Assembly: GCF_000377705.1 (NCBI RefSeq)
Contig: NZ_KB898627.1
Coordinates: 124,001-188,000, forward strand
Origin: Salsuginibacillus kocurii DSM 18087
Lineage (GTDB): Bacteria; Bacillota; Bacilli; Bacillales; Marinococcaceae
Direction of reading: 5' to 3'
Length of the DNA stretch: 64,000 bases
Part shown: one piece after another, positions 8,157 to 16,162 of the stretch
How the letters are laid out: each line of letters starts with the position of its first letter
How positions within the stretch are numbered: position 1 is the first letter of the stretch
Notes under the pieces: generated by a model
What the model saw: the letters and a program-made list of their open reading frames with translations, nothing else
Databases searched by the model: none
Told to the model about the DNA's origin: nothing
Translations under genes and position numbers: made by a program

Positions 8157-10046
8157 TTACTCTTCCCCTGTTAGTTTTGCCTCAAGTTCTTCCCAGCGTT
8201 CCATCGTTCGCTCAAGTGTAGCTTCCAACTCTTCTTTTTCTGTCTGCAGTGACTGAATCGTTTCAAAATCGCTGCCTGCTTCTGCGATTTGCTTATCAAT
8301 TTTCTCTATCGTCTGCTCTAATTCATCAATTCTGTCTTCAATGCCGTTATATTCTTGCTGTTCCTTGTAAGATAATTTCTTTTTTCTTTTTTGCCGGGAG
8401 TGATTCCCCGTATTGTCTGAAGCTTGTTTCTGTACAGAGGGAGGAGCTTCGGTTTTTTGACTTTCCAAGTAATCTGTATAATTCCCGGTAAAACGTTTCA
8501 CCTGGCCGGACCGATCCAAAACCAGCAAATGATCGACAGTTCGGTCGAGAAAGTAACGGTCATGCGAAACTGTAATCACAACACCGGGGAATTGCTCAAG
8601 ATAGTCTTCTAATACACTAAGCGTTTCCGTATCCAGGTCATTGGTTGGTTCATCTAAAAACAAAACGTTCGGTTCCTGCATCAATACACTAAGCAAATAT
8701 AATCGACGCCGTTCTCCACCGGATAAACGCTTAATATAACTCCACTGCACGTCCCGGCCAAACAAAAAACGTTCAAGCATCTGTTCTGCGGTAATTTCTC
8801 TACCGTCTGCTGTTTGTACGACCTCTTTAATCTCGCGAATGTACTCAAGCACCCGCTTATTTTGATCTAAATCTTCTTGTTCTTGCGAGTAGTAGCCAAG
8901 GTGTACCGTTTCTCCATGTGTAACTGTACCTTCATCAGGGCTAAGGCGTCGACTTAATAAATCAAGTAAGGTTGTTTTGCCAGCTCCATTAGGACCAATA
9001 ATGCCTAAACGTTCATCAGGCACAACCAAATAAGAAAAATCCTTAATGATTGGATCTCCTGAAAAGGCTAATGAAGTCTCTTCTGCTTCAATCACCTTTT
9101 TACCAAGACGCTTTGAACCAACTGCAAATTCAACCTCTTGCTTTTTAGCCGGTCCTTCTTGTTCTTTTAACGCGTGCGCTCTTTCTGTTCTGGCTTTTTG
9201 CTTTGTTCCCCGCGCTTTTGGCCCTCTTTTTAGCCAAGCCAGTTCACGCCGCAACGTATTTTGGCGCTTCGTCTCATTTTTTGCTTCTAATTCTTCACGT
9301 TCAGCTTTTTTGGCAAGAAACGTTTCATAATTGCCTTCATATGTAAAGAGCTTCCCTTTATCCAGCTCAAAAATTAAATTACATACTCGATTTAAGACAT
9401 ACCGATCATGCGTGACTAAAATAATAGCCCCAGGATAAGTAGCCAGATACTCTTCCAGCCATTCAATAACAGCCTGGTCCAAATGGTTAGTTGGTTCATC
9501 CAGTATTAATAAATCAGCAGGCTGTATTAAAGCCCGGGCAATGGCAACTCGCTTCTTCTGCCCACCAGACAAAGCAGCAACTTTTTGATCATAAAATTGC
9601 ACACCTAATTGGCTTAAGACTGTTCGTGCAAGCGTCCCTGCCTCCCACGCATTCTGTTCATCCATCTGCTGTTGTCTAGCTAGCAGGTTCTCTTGAGCTT
9701 TCGGATCGGAAGGGTTGAGTTCTAAAGCTCTTTGAGCACGCTCATATTCCCGCAGAGTTCGAATCACAGGGGCATCGCCGGTAAAGATTTGATCAAGTAC
9801 TGTTTTATCTTCATCCAAATCTGGTTCCTGTGGCAAATATTCAATTTTCATATCTTTTGCGTGGGTAATTTTTCCTTTTTCAAACCCTTCCACCCCAGCT
9901 AAACCTTTTAACAAAGAAGACTTCCCAGTACCATTTACACCAATTAACCCAATTCTTTGCCTTGGCTCAATGGTAAACGAGATCCCGTCAAACAGCGTCT
10001 TCTCACCTATCGTTTTATATAATTCATCGGCAACTAATATACTCAT
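8157..10046 (-). CDS. yfmR: ABC-F ATPase YfmR (Uup-like)
   Basis: Soluble twin-ATPase of 629 aa that acts on ribosomes; YfmR/Uup proteins help resolve stalled translation, alongside EF-P. Two nucleotide-binding domains are seen: Walker A GVNGTGKSS and GPNGAGKTT, signatures LSGGQKKRVAIA and LSGGERRRLYLL, and Walker B LLILDEPTNHLD and VLFLDEPTNDLD. The inter-domain linker (about 240-310) is rich in Arg/Lys, and the last 80 residues form a coiled coil, both as in B. subtilis YfmR. Start M10044-10046 (MSILVADELYKT) matches the homologue; an in-frame ATG three codons upstream is also possible. There are no membrane domains. Confidence 0.95.
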   Translation of the reverse strand: MSILVADELYKTIGEKTLFDGISFTIEPRQRIGLIGVNGTGKSSLLKGLAGVEGFEKGKITHAKDMKIEYLPQEPDLDEDKTVLDQIFTGDAPVIRTLREYERAQRALELNPSDPKAQENLLARQQQMDEQNAWEAGTLARTVLSQLGVQFYDQKVAALSGGQKKRVAIARALIQPADLLILDEPTNHLDQAVIEWLEEYLATYPGAIILVTHDRYVLNRVCNLIFELDKGKLFTYEGNYETFLAKKAEREELEAKNETKRQNTLRRELAWLKRGPKARGTKQKARTERAHALKEQEGPAKKQEVEFAVGSKRLGKKVIEAEETSLAFSGDPIIKDFSYLVVPDERLGIIGPNGAGKTTLLDLLSRRLSPDEGTVTHGETVHLGYYSQEQEDLDQNKRVLEYIREIKEVVQTADGREITAEQMLERFLFGRDVQWSYIKRLSGGERRRLYLLSVLMQEPNVLFLDEPTNDLDTETLSVLEDYLEQFPGVVITVSHDRYFLDRTVDHLLVLDRSGQVKRFTGNYTDYLESQKTEAPPSVQKQASDNTGNHSRQKRKKKLSYKEQQEYNGIEDRIDELEQTIEKIDKQIAEAGSDFETIQSLQTEKEELEATLERTMERWEELEAKLTGEE

Positions 10047-10143
10047 CTCAACCATCCTTCAACCTTTAAAAGTTAAGTAAAACAAATCTGCTTGTATATA
10101 AAGAACTTACCTCATTCTCTCACAAACCTATGATAATATTAAT

Positions 10144-10470
10144 AGAAAAGCGGAAAGCAGCGTTCAGGGGCGTCAAGCATAAGACGGGCGGCGCCAAAGT
10201 CGCTCTTTGACTTTGAAGGCGAACGGCTTATGACCTCGAGCCCCTGCTGCTTGCAGCTAGACAGAAAAGCGGAGGCGCTTTGCTCAGAGGCGACAAGTTT
10301 TTCAGCACCTGCGCAGAGGAGCTTGCTCCTCGGAGTCTGGGGCAGAAAAATCCTCGAGCCTCTAGGCGCCGCAGCTAGACAGAAAAGCGGAGCGAGCTTG
10401 ATTAACGACGCAGAGCCCTTCTCTCCCACCGAGGAGGCTGTGGCCACCGCACAGTTCAGGAAAACAGACT
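10144..10470. repeat. Tandem hairpin repeat units (2.7 copies)
   Basis: Two complete head-to-tail units, 10144-10262 and 10263-10380, and one truncated unit from 10381. Each opens with AGAAAAGCGGA and the full ones close with GCAGCTAGAC. Inside, each unit is a long imperfect inverted repeat. In unit 1, AAGCAGC and AGGGGC pair with GCCCCT and GCTGCTT, with inner CATAAG/CTTATG and AAAGTC/GACTTT. In unit 2, GGCGC and AGAGGC pair with GCCTCT and GCGCC. The stems differ in sequence between units but stay paired. The block is GC-rich compared with its surroundings and fills the gap between yfmR and the PlcR-like gene. A related copy is at 37647-37762. Confidence 0.8.
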
Positions 10471-10575
10471 CTCAAGCCGAAAATACGACTTGCAAGGTTC
10501 CCAATGCAGATTTATTCCAAACTCTTTTAAAAAAGAAGATTCCTCAACTTTATTAAAAGAAAGAAGGGAAAAACT

Positions 10576-11469
10576 ATGAATTATCAATGGATCGGCTTTA
10601 ACATTCGTTATTACCGAAAGTTACGGGGGTTAACCCAAAAAGAGTTGGCTAATGGTATTTGCACTCAAGCTCAAATTTCTAAAATCGAAAAAGGAGAAGT
10701 TATCCCGCTTTCCTCCACTATATTTGAAATTGCGCAGCGACTCTGCCTGGATGTTAATTATTTCTTTGATAAAAGCTTATACGAAACCACTGATTATATT
10801 AGTGTGCTGATGAGTGAAATTAGACGATTAATAAGAGACCGAGCCTATGAAGAGCTTTTACAACTTATCGATAAAGAAAATGAACAATTGTTCCATGAGA
10901 ATGATTATACCAAACAGTTCGTTTTATGGCATAAAGGGATCTGCATTATCCATGTCCAAGAAAACTACCCTTACGCGTTGAAGGTACTTGAAGAGGCTTT
11001 GAATCTTACATATACAGATGCGGACTTGATTTCAGAGCAAGAAATTGAGATTTTGAACAGCATCGGAATCGCCTATGATTTAAATGAAGAGTATGAAAAA
11101 GCGGAGAAAACATATGAAAAAGCTATAAATAGTTGGAAATATGTCCCTAATATTGATGTCCGCGTTAAAATTCGTGTCTTATATAACCTTTCAAAAGTTA
11201 AAAAATATATTGGGGATATTGAAGGAAGTAAAAAAACAGCCGAGGAAGCCATTCGTTTATGTATTCGTGAGGAACAATTATATCTGTTAGGGGAGTTACA
11301 TTATCAAGTGGGGAGCTGTCAGCTGCTCGAACAACAAAAAGCAGGCATTGCAACAATAGAACAGGGAATTCACATCCTAACCGCACAACGAAAAGAGCAT
11401 TTGGCTCGTATGCAGCGTGAACTGTTAGAAAAGGAGCGAGTACAAGTGGAAGGGTCTGCCCAAACCTAA
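10576..11469 (+). CDS. PlcR-like (RNPP-family) peptide-responsive regulator
   Basis: Protein of 297 aa: an XRE-type helix-turn-helix at about 5-64 (LRGLTQKELANGICTQAQIS then KIEKGEV), followed by helical tetratricopeptide-like repeats to the C-terminus. Order, length and local sequence match PlcR of the B. cereus group, for example LYLLGELHYQVGSCQLLEQQ against the last PlcR repeat. RNPP regulators are controlled by short secreted peptides re-imported by Opp. The usual partner gene lies just downstream on the same strand; here the only good candidate (11542-11664) is convergent. The ribosome site is GAAAGAAGGGAAAAACT-ATG. The target genes are unknown; the convergent peptide and the DHQS-like gene are the first candidates. 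Confidence 0.88.
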   Translation: MNYQWIGFNIRYYRKLRGLTQKELANGICTQAQISKIEKGEVIPLSSTIFEIAQRLCLDVNYFFDKSLYETTDYISVLMSEIRRLIRDRAYEELLQLIDKENEQLFHENDYTKQFVLWHKGICIIHVQENYPYALKVLEEALNLTYTDADLISEQEIEILNSIGIAYDLNEEYEKAEKTYEKAINSWKYVPNIDVRVKIRVLYNLSKVKKYIGDIEGSKKTAEEAIRLCIREEQLYLLGELHYQVGSCQLLEQQKAGIATIEQGIHILTAQRKEHLARMQRELLEKERVQVEGSAQT

Positions 11470-11541
11470 GCATTCGGCTCCCTTCAACCTTGTACCTTAC
11501 GCTCCTCTTTTCATCCAAACCCTAAAGTGAAATAAATGAAT

Positions 11542-11664
11542 TTAATGTTGATGAGGCATGCCGTTTGGATATATGTTTTCATCCGATTCGGCTCCAGCTA
11601 CTCCTGTAAATGAAACGACACTAAGTCCTACTACAAGACAAGCAGTTACAATAAATGTTTTCAT
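11542..11664 (-). CDS. Small secreted peptide, candidate signal for the PlcR-like regulator
   Basis: A 40-residue protein starting at ATG 11662-11664, after AAGGGGTGCTGTGAA. It has a short basic start (MKTF), a hydrophobic core of about 17 residues (IVTACLVVGLSVVSFTG), a plausible signal-peptidase site after VAGA, and a polar tail ESDENIYPNGMPHQH. This is the layout of Phr, PapR and NprX precursors, where the active peptide is cut from the C-terminus. It faces the PlcR-like gene tail to tail, 72 nt apart. Export is well supported; the signalling role is inferred from layout and position. It could instead be an unrelated small secreted protein. Confidence 0.65.
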   Translation of the reverse strand: MKTFIVTACLVVGLSVVSFTGVAGAESDENIYPNGMPHQH

Positions 11665-11670
11665 TTCACA

Positions 11671-11719
11671 GCACCCCTTAATCGTTTTTTTAAGTATAAA
11701 AGGAAACAAAAAGGGGTGC
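11671..11719 (-). promoter_or_regulatory. Inverted repeat covering the ribosome site of the peptide gene
   Basis: On the minus strand GCACCCCTT (11719-11711) is an exact complement of AAGGGGTGC (11679-11671). The second arm contains the Shine-Dalgarno sequence of the 40-aa peptide gene, so the 9-bp stem would hide it. The loop is 31 nt and AT-rich. Confidence 0.5.
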
Positions 11720-11813
11720 GTTCTCCCTCTCAGGACAAGCTCCATCATTTTCCGTGATAAGCAACTATATTTGAACAAATTCTGTCAAGTTATAATTGTA
11801 GGCATATTCTACT

Positions 11814-12380
11814 TTAACTACGCTCGACAATCTCTTCTTCAATTTTCTCACCTAAGTGGCGACCAGGTTCATCAATGATAGCTAACAAACGATCTCCTTC
11901 TTTTACTTCTAAAAATGATAGCGGCTCTCCATTATGAGCGGCGATATATACACTCTCTGACTCCTGCAGCATGACTGAAATTATAACGCCTTCGCTCGTT
12001 TTACACGTCAACTTCCGTAAGGGACGCCTTTCCATTTTCACTCGTCCAATAACAATATCACGATATTCTTTTGTGCTGTTAGCTGCAGTTAAGAGAGCTC
12101 CTCCGCTTAATTCGGCCAAATACTTTGTTTGCTTCTCCCGCCATATGTACTGATGAACGGCTCCCGCATTCACTCGAAAAATACGTGGAGGATACCCTGG
12201 GGTCACACGATTTTCTGAACAAACAAGCAATCCACCTGAACCTGTGGAGCCGACAAAAAACCCTTCATTTGGTTCAAGAGCATCAGCCACATCCACACAT
12301 GCTCTCATCCCTTCTCCGACGGATTGTATTTCAATCACTTCCGCGTCCGTCCAACAAAGTGCTTCATTCGTTTTTTGCAT
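11814..12380 (-). CDS. Stand-alone C-terminal domain of 3-dehydroquinate synthase II
   Basis: Protein of 188 aa that matches only the C-terminal half of archaeal-type 3-dehydroquinate synthase II (DHQS-II, usually about 330-390 aa). Family blocks in order are GEGMRACVDVADALEPNEGF, FVGSTGSGGLLVCSE, FRVNAGAVHQYI, TKYLAELSGG, IVIGRVKMERRPL and LEVKEGDRLLAIIDEPGRHL. The N-terminal aldolase-like half is absent and not found in the 260 nt upstream, and the start has a strong site (AAAAAGGAGGGTATCAAT-ATG), so this looks like a genuine short protein. Full DHQS-II makes dehydroquinate from an amino-hept-ulosonate. Whether this half has any catalysis is unknown. It lies 149 nt upstream of the peptide gene on the same strand. 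Confidence 0.8.
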   Translation of the reverse strand: MQKTNEALCWTDAEVIEIQSVGEGMRACVDVADALEPNEGFFVGSTGSGGLLVCSENRVTPGYPPRIFRVNAGAVHQYIWREKQTKYLAELSGGALLTAANSTKEYRDIVIGRVKMERRPLRKLTCKTSEGVIISVMLQESESVYIAAHNGEPLSFLEVKEGDRLLAIIDEPGRHLGEKIEEEIVERS

Positions 12381-12414
12381 ATTGATACCCTCCTTTTTAC
12401 AAATGCCTCTCTAA

Positions 12415-12430
12415 TCATAACTTTTTATGA
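12415..12430. promoter_or_regulatory. 16-bp palindrome upstream of the DHQS-II-like gene
   Basis: TCATAA-CTTT-TTATGA is a perfect 6+4+6 inverted repeat 35 nt upstream of the 12380 start, overlapping a possible -10 region on the minus strand. Its symmetry suits a dimeric regulator; the PlcR-like or the AraC protein next door are candidates. It does not match the B. cereus PlcR box. Confidence 0.35.
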
Positions 12431-12641
12431 GCTACAGTTCACCCTTCCTTTCAAGGGGAGAAGATTAAATTACAGCTCCTCTCACAGCAAAAGTAATATA
12501 TTTAGTGAACCTAAAGACCTATGTAAATTACCATAATTCGTTACTAATTTGTAAATAAAGCAAGGCAAAACTGTATGACCTCCTATGTATTTTATGCTAC
12601 ATTAGAGATAGGTCTTTATATGATTAGGGGGAGTAGGTGGA

Positions 12642-13901
12642 ATGGAAGGAACAGAGCGCTTACTTGATGAAAAAATAACGCACGTCATGAATACTTTCTA
12701 TTATAGTACTGCTATACCAATTCGTTACATAATCAATGGTGTGGCTAGCCGCTCTCTTCCAAAGGACTTATTAGATTTTCCTCTTAGTAAAGATATTGAA
12801 CCTATCTCAGCACAAACCGTAGTAAACCCCTATGAATTCCACGCAAATGATTGTCATTTAACCTTTATTCTCAGCCCAATAGAAGATGAAGAGGAAAGCT
12901 ATTTCCTGGCAGGCCCGGTACTGACAGAGAAACTAACCGAACAGGCTATTCACGAAGTGGCGTTGACATTTAATGCGAATTTACAAGAAGAATCAGAACT
13001 TTTCCACTATTATAGTCAACTAAATGTATGTTCCTCAACCCGCTTGGAATATAGTGCCACTACGCTTTTCCACCTTAGTAATCATAACGAAAATGACAGA
13101 AAGCGCGTCTTTGAGTTCTCTCCACGCCAAGTAGATCAAGATAAAACACTATGGCCTGACGTACTATTTCGGGACTTGCTATTATACCGGGACCGCCGTG
13201 TAGCCAAACACCCTTATGAGCTTGAAAAAGAATTCATAAATCGATTTAAATCCCAAGACCACTCGGTTTATGACCTTTTACAAGAATTTGATGAATATAC
13301 AGGTATTCACTTAGGAAATGGTGATCCTATTCGTTCATTCAAAAATAGAATGATCTGTTCGGCGACTGTAATGGCTAGAGTGGTAATTGAAACAGGCGTT
13401 AATCCAGAAGACGCCTTAACATATTCTGACTATGTCATTAATCGAGTCGAACAGCTCGAGACAAGGAATGAATTATTACAATTAGAACGTGATCATTTTA
13501 TTGCCTTTCATAACATGATGGAGGAAAACCGAACACCCGGCGTTTCTCCCCTCATTCAGCAATGTATCCAAACTATTCACCAATCCATTTCTGACCGGGT
13601 GAGTTTAAAACATATTTCTGAGACAGCTGGCGTAAGCCAAAGCTATTTATCGACCTTATTTAAAAAAGAAATGGGTATGACAATGAAAAAATACGTCATG
13701 CAAAAAAAGATCGATGAAGCCAGGCGCTTTTTGCTGCACACAAATTATTCAGTACTTGATATCGCCCTTTATTTTGCGTTTTATAATCAAGCTCATTTCA
13801 CTCGAGTGTTTAAAGAACATGTCGGGGTGACGCCCAGCGAGTATCGGCGGCAAACGCCGACAGAGCCCCCTGTATCGACAGAAGAACCTTCCAGCTCCTA
13901 A
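12642..13901 (+). CDS. AraC-family transcriptional regulator
   Basis: Protein of 419 aa. The last 100 residues hold the two AraC helix-turn-helices: VSLKHISETAGVSQSYLSTL, then VLDIALYFAFYNQAHFTRVF followed by the family signature KEHVGVTPSEYRR. The first 300 residues form a separate sensory region of the kind seen in Bacillus and Staphylococcus regulators related to the YSIRK-linked AraC group; no known ligand motif was seen. It starts after GGGGGAGTAGGTGGA-ATG and diverges from the DHQS-II-like gene across 260 nt, so it may control that gene. A clean terminator follows. Confidence 0.88.
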   Translation: MEGTERLLDEKITHVMNTFYYSTAIPIRYIINGVASRSLPKDLLDFPLSKDIEPISAQTVVNPYEFHANDCHLTFILSPIEDEEESYFLAGPVLTEKLTEQAIHEVALTFNANLQEESELFHYYSQLNVCSSTRLEYSATTLFHLSNHNENDRKRVFEFSPRQVDQDKTLWPDVLFRDLLLYRDRRVAKHPYELEKEFINRFKSQDHSVYDLLQEFDEYTGIHLGNGDPIRSFKNRMICSATVMARVVIETGVNPEDALTYSDYVINRVEQLETRNELLQLERDHFIAFHNMMEENRTPGVSPLIQQCIQTIHQSISDRVSLKHISETAGVSQSYLSTLFKKEMGMTMKKYVMQKKIDEARRFLLHTNYSVLDIALYFAFYNQAHFTRVFKEHVGVTPSEYRRQTPTEPPVSTEEPSSS

Positions 13902-13928
13902 CTATCATCGACGTAGCTAGCTCCTATG

Positions 13929-13963
13929 AAAAAAAGCCGCTCCCAAAGTGGAACGGCTTTTTT
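13929..13963 (+). terminator. Terminator of the araC-type gene
   Basis: AAAAAAGCCG pairs with CGGCTTTTTT; an inner TCC/GGA pair closes the loop. It has an A-run on one side and a T-run on the other, so it can work in both directions. Confidence 0.88.
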
Positions 13964-14093
13964 GCCTTTCATAAATTAATCTATTCATACGTTTAATCTA
14001 CAACTAGCAGGGCGGTTTTGGCCTTCGTCAGCCTGCATCTGCTAAAAATAAATGAAGAGTCCCCCCCTGCTGTCCTAACTTGGACATCACGCC

Positions 14094-15551
14094 TTATGAC
14101 ATTGAGACAGAACTCAACTCCGACTGTTTATCCTGGGTAGGAAAAAGTTTGCTAGTCAACACGAACAAAAGCAAGGATGCAACCACTGGCAAGACGACCG
14201 TATGCATGCCGAGGGGTTCTGGAATGAAGATATGTAAAAATACATACATCACCACCCCGGTAACCATAGCAGCAAGCGCTCCATGCTTTTCTGCTTTGTT
14301 CCAATATAACCCCAAAACGAGCGGCCAGATGAAAGCAGCCTGTAAACCGCCAAAAGCAAATAAATTCATCCAAATTAATAATTCAGGTGGGGTCAAAGCA
14401 AGTGCAAACACAACGATGCCCAGTACTCCAGTTACGCCCAGGCTCACACGACGCACATGTCTTTCAGTGGCATCTTTTTTAAATTCATGTAAATATACAT
14501 CTCTTACCACAGCTGAACTCACCAGCAAAAGAAGAGAATCGACGGTAGACATAATCGCTGCCAACGGAGCCGCTAATACAATCCCAGCAACCCAAGCTGG
14601 TAAAACTTCCATCGCCAATAAAGGCATGACCGAATCCGGATCTGAAACTCCGGGCATTATTGGGCGGGCAAGCACCCCAGCAAAATGAATACAAAAAATC
14701 ATCACCGTTATGACAATTGTACCGACAATTATGGCCCGATGCATCGCTCGTGCATTTCGGTACGACATCGCTCTGACAGCTACTTGCGGTAGCCCAATCA
14801 CGCCAACTCCGACTAATATCCAAAAAGATGACAGGTATAAAGGCGTGAGGCTACCATCATGACCATAAGGGCTTACGAGATTTGCGTTTTCATTTGCCAA
14901 ATCAGCCATTATCTGCGGGAGGCCACCCCCAGCTATAATAGCGCCGGCTAAAATGACAATCGTTCCAACGAACATGATCAAACCTTGAATCGTATCGGTA
15001 ACAGCCACAGCCCGGAAACCCCCGAGCAACACATAAATAAGCACTACAAAAGCAAAAAGTACTAACGCTTGCGTATATGTAAGACCAGTCACCGCTTCAA
15101 TTAGACGAGTACCACCTACCCACTGAGCAGTCATCGCAGCAAACAAAAAGATCATGATGCTAAGAGCTCCGACCAAAGCGACCGCTCTGCTGTTATATCT
15201 TTTCCGCAAATAATCGACAAGGGTGACAGCGTCATACTTTCTTGCAACAACTGCAAATTTTTTCCCTAATATCATTAGCACAAAGTAGCCCGTCACTACT
15301 TGGGTCATGGCAAGCAAAACCCAGCCCAACCCTTCAGTATAAGCAGCTCCCGGACCGCCCACAAAACTGCTGGCACTCCCAAACGTAGCTACCATCGTCA
15401 TAGCTAAGACTAATCCGCCTAGTTCACGGCTGCCTAGAAAATATTCCTGCAGAAAATTAGCTTTGTTGCGTATGTAGCCAGAAGCCCAAAAACCTGTAGC
15501 AAAAATCAACACTAAAAACGCAATAAGAGGAATAATTATTGACCAGTTCAT
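14094..15551 (-). CDS. panF: Sodium/pantothenate symporter
   Basis: Membrane protein of 485 aa, sodium:solute symporter family, with about 13 transmembrane helices. It follows E. coli PanF closely along its length: EYFLGSRELGGLVLAMTMVA, SASSFVGGPGAAYTEGLGWV, VIGLPQVAVRAMSY, APLAAIMSTVDSLLLLVSSA, and FGGLQAAFIWPLVLGLYWNK. It imports pantothenate, the precursor of coenzyme A, with sodium. It overlaps yhdT by four nucleotides (ATGA), so the two are translationally coupled, as in other genomes where yhdT precedes panF. The short polar tail is variable. Confidence 0.93.
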   Translation of the reverse strand: MNWSIIIPLIAFLVLIFATGFWASGYIRNKANFLQEYFLGSRELGGLVLAMTMVATFGSASSFVGGPGAAYTEGLGWVLLAMTQVVTGYFVLMILGKKFAVVARKYDAVTLVDYLRKRYNSRAVALVGALSIMIFLFAAMTAQWVGGTRLIEAVTGLTYTQALVLFAFVVLIYVLLGGFRAVAVTDTIQGLIMFVGTIVILAGAIIAGGGLPQIMADLANENANLVSPYGHDGSLTPLYLSSFWILVGVGVIGLPQVAVRAMSYRNARAMHRAIIVGTIVITVMIFCIHFAGVLARPIMPGVSDPDSVMPLLAMEVLPAWVAGIVLAAPLAAIMSTVDSLLLLVSSAVVRDVYLHEFKKDATERHVRRVSLGVTGVLGIVVFALALTPPELLIWMNLFAFGGLQAAFIWPLVLGLYWNKAEKHGALAAMVTGVVMYVFLHIFIPEPLGMHTVVLPVVASLLLFVLTSKLFPTQDKQSELSSVSMS

Positions 15552-15826
15552 TTTGTCTCCCTCTCTTCCTCTTGATCCTCGAAAGGGACTTCTTTAAAAA
15601 ATAGCTTCACTACAAAAGTAACTACTATAATCATAAAGCCGGACAAAACGATACAACTGTAGAAAAACCAAGCAGGCATTCCAAAAACATACGTATAATC
15701 CGCAACATCACCTGAACCGAGACCATAAGCAAGCGCAAACCAAAGTATAAAATGAATGAGAGCTAATCCTACACCAATTTTTGCTTCCCGGTGAGCTACT
15801 TTCATTCTCCGGTCTGTCAAATCCAT
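15548..15826 (-). CDS. yhdT: YhdT-family small membrane protein (DUF997)
   Basis: Protein of 92 aa with two transmembrane helices (about 18-38 and 50-72) and a short acidic tail. The stretch REAKIGVGLALIHFILWFAL and the ADYTYVFGMPAWFFYSCI block are typical of the YhdT/DUF997 family, found next to panF in many bacteria. Its role is unknown; a helper or small subunit of the pantothenate importer is likely from the constant pairing. It starts after AAAGGGGGGAGCATA-ATG and ends inside the panF start. Confidence 0.9.
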   Translation of the reverse strand: MDLTDRRMKVAHREAKIGVGLALIHFILWFALAYGLGSGDVADYTYVFGMPAWFFYSCIVLSGFMIIVVTFVVKLFFKEVPFEDQEEERETK

Positions 15827-15990
15827 TATGCTCCCCCCTTTTTCAGTACCTCTGTTACATACCTCTCAGTTAATTTATCTAAAATAGGCGAGAAAACACC
15901 CTCTTCAAGCGATGAAGGGCTTCTCCCAACGGTAAAGGACCGAGTTATCAGTACTTTCCGCGAATGTGCCCCGCATCCGCCTTACTTCCT

Positions 15991-16034
15991 GTAGGGTATT
16001 CGAACCACCTACGCCCGCAGGATTCGCTGCCTGC
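15991..16034. repeat. Twin small hairpins of unknown role
   Basis: GTAGG (15991-15995) pairs with CCTAC (16008-16012), then GCAGG (16017-16021) pairs with CCTGC (16030-16034). They sit in a GC-rich patch in the 336-nt gap upstream of yhdT. The look is of a decayed dispersed repeat; no gene is seen in the rest of the gap. Confidence 0.4.
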
Positions 16035-16077
16035 GCTACGATTTCACATTTCAAAACAAACTCTACCAGAGCAATTA

Positions 16078-16120
16078 TAAAAAGAGGTCATCCCGTTCAG
16101 AACAGGATCACCTCTTTTAT
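16078..16120 (-). terminator. Terminator after the His-rich lipoprotein gene
   Basis: AAAGAGGTGATCCTGTTC pairs with ACGGGATGACCTCTTT around TGA on the minus strand (with minor mismatches), followed by TTTTTAT. Confidence 0.85.
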
Positions 16121-16162
16121 TCTACGTCGTTTCTATTATTTTTTCCATCATTAATCTTATAG

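Noticed and set aside
10139-10556. Two open frames of about 100 aa in the repeat block on either strand
   Set aside because: They translate hairpin repeats; no ribosome sites, and both strands are open because of GC-rich symmetrical sequence.
11550-11630. Plus-strand 25-aa peptide frame downstream of the PlcR-like gene as the cognate signal
   Set aside because: No ribosome site and no signal-peptide pattern; the minus-strand 40-aa frame has both.
15991-16034. tRNA T-arm-like sequence (GGTTCGAATACC on the minus strand)
   Set aside because: No acceptor stem, anticodon arm or CCA context can be built around it.
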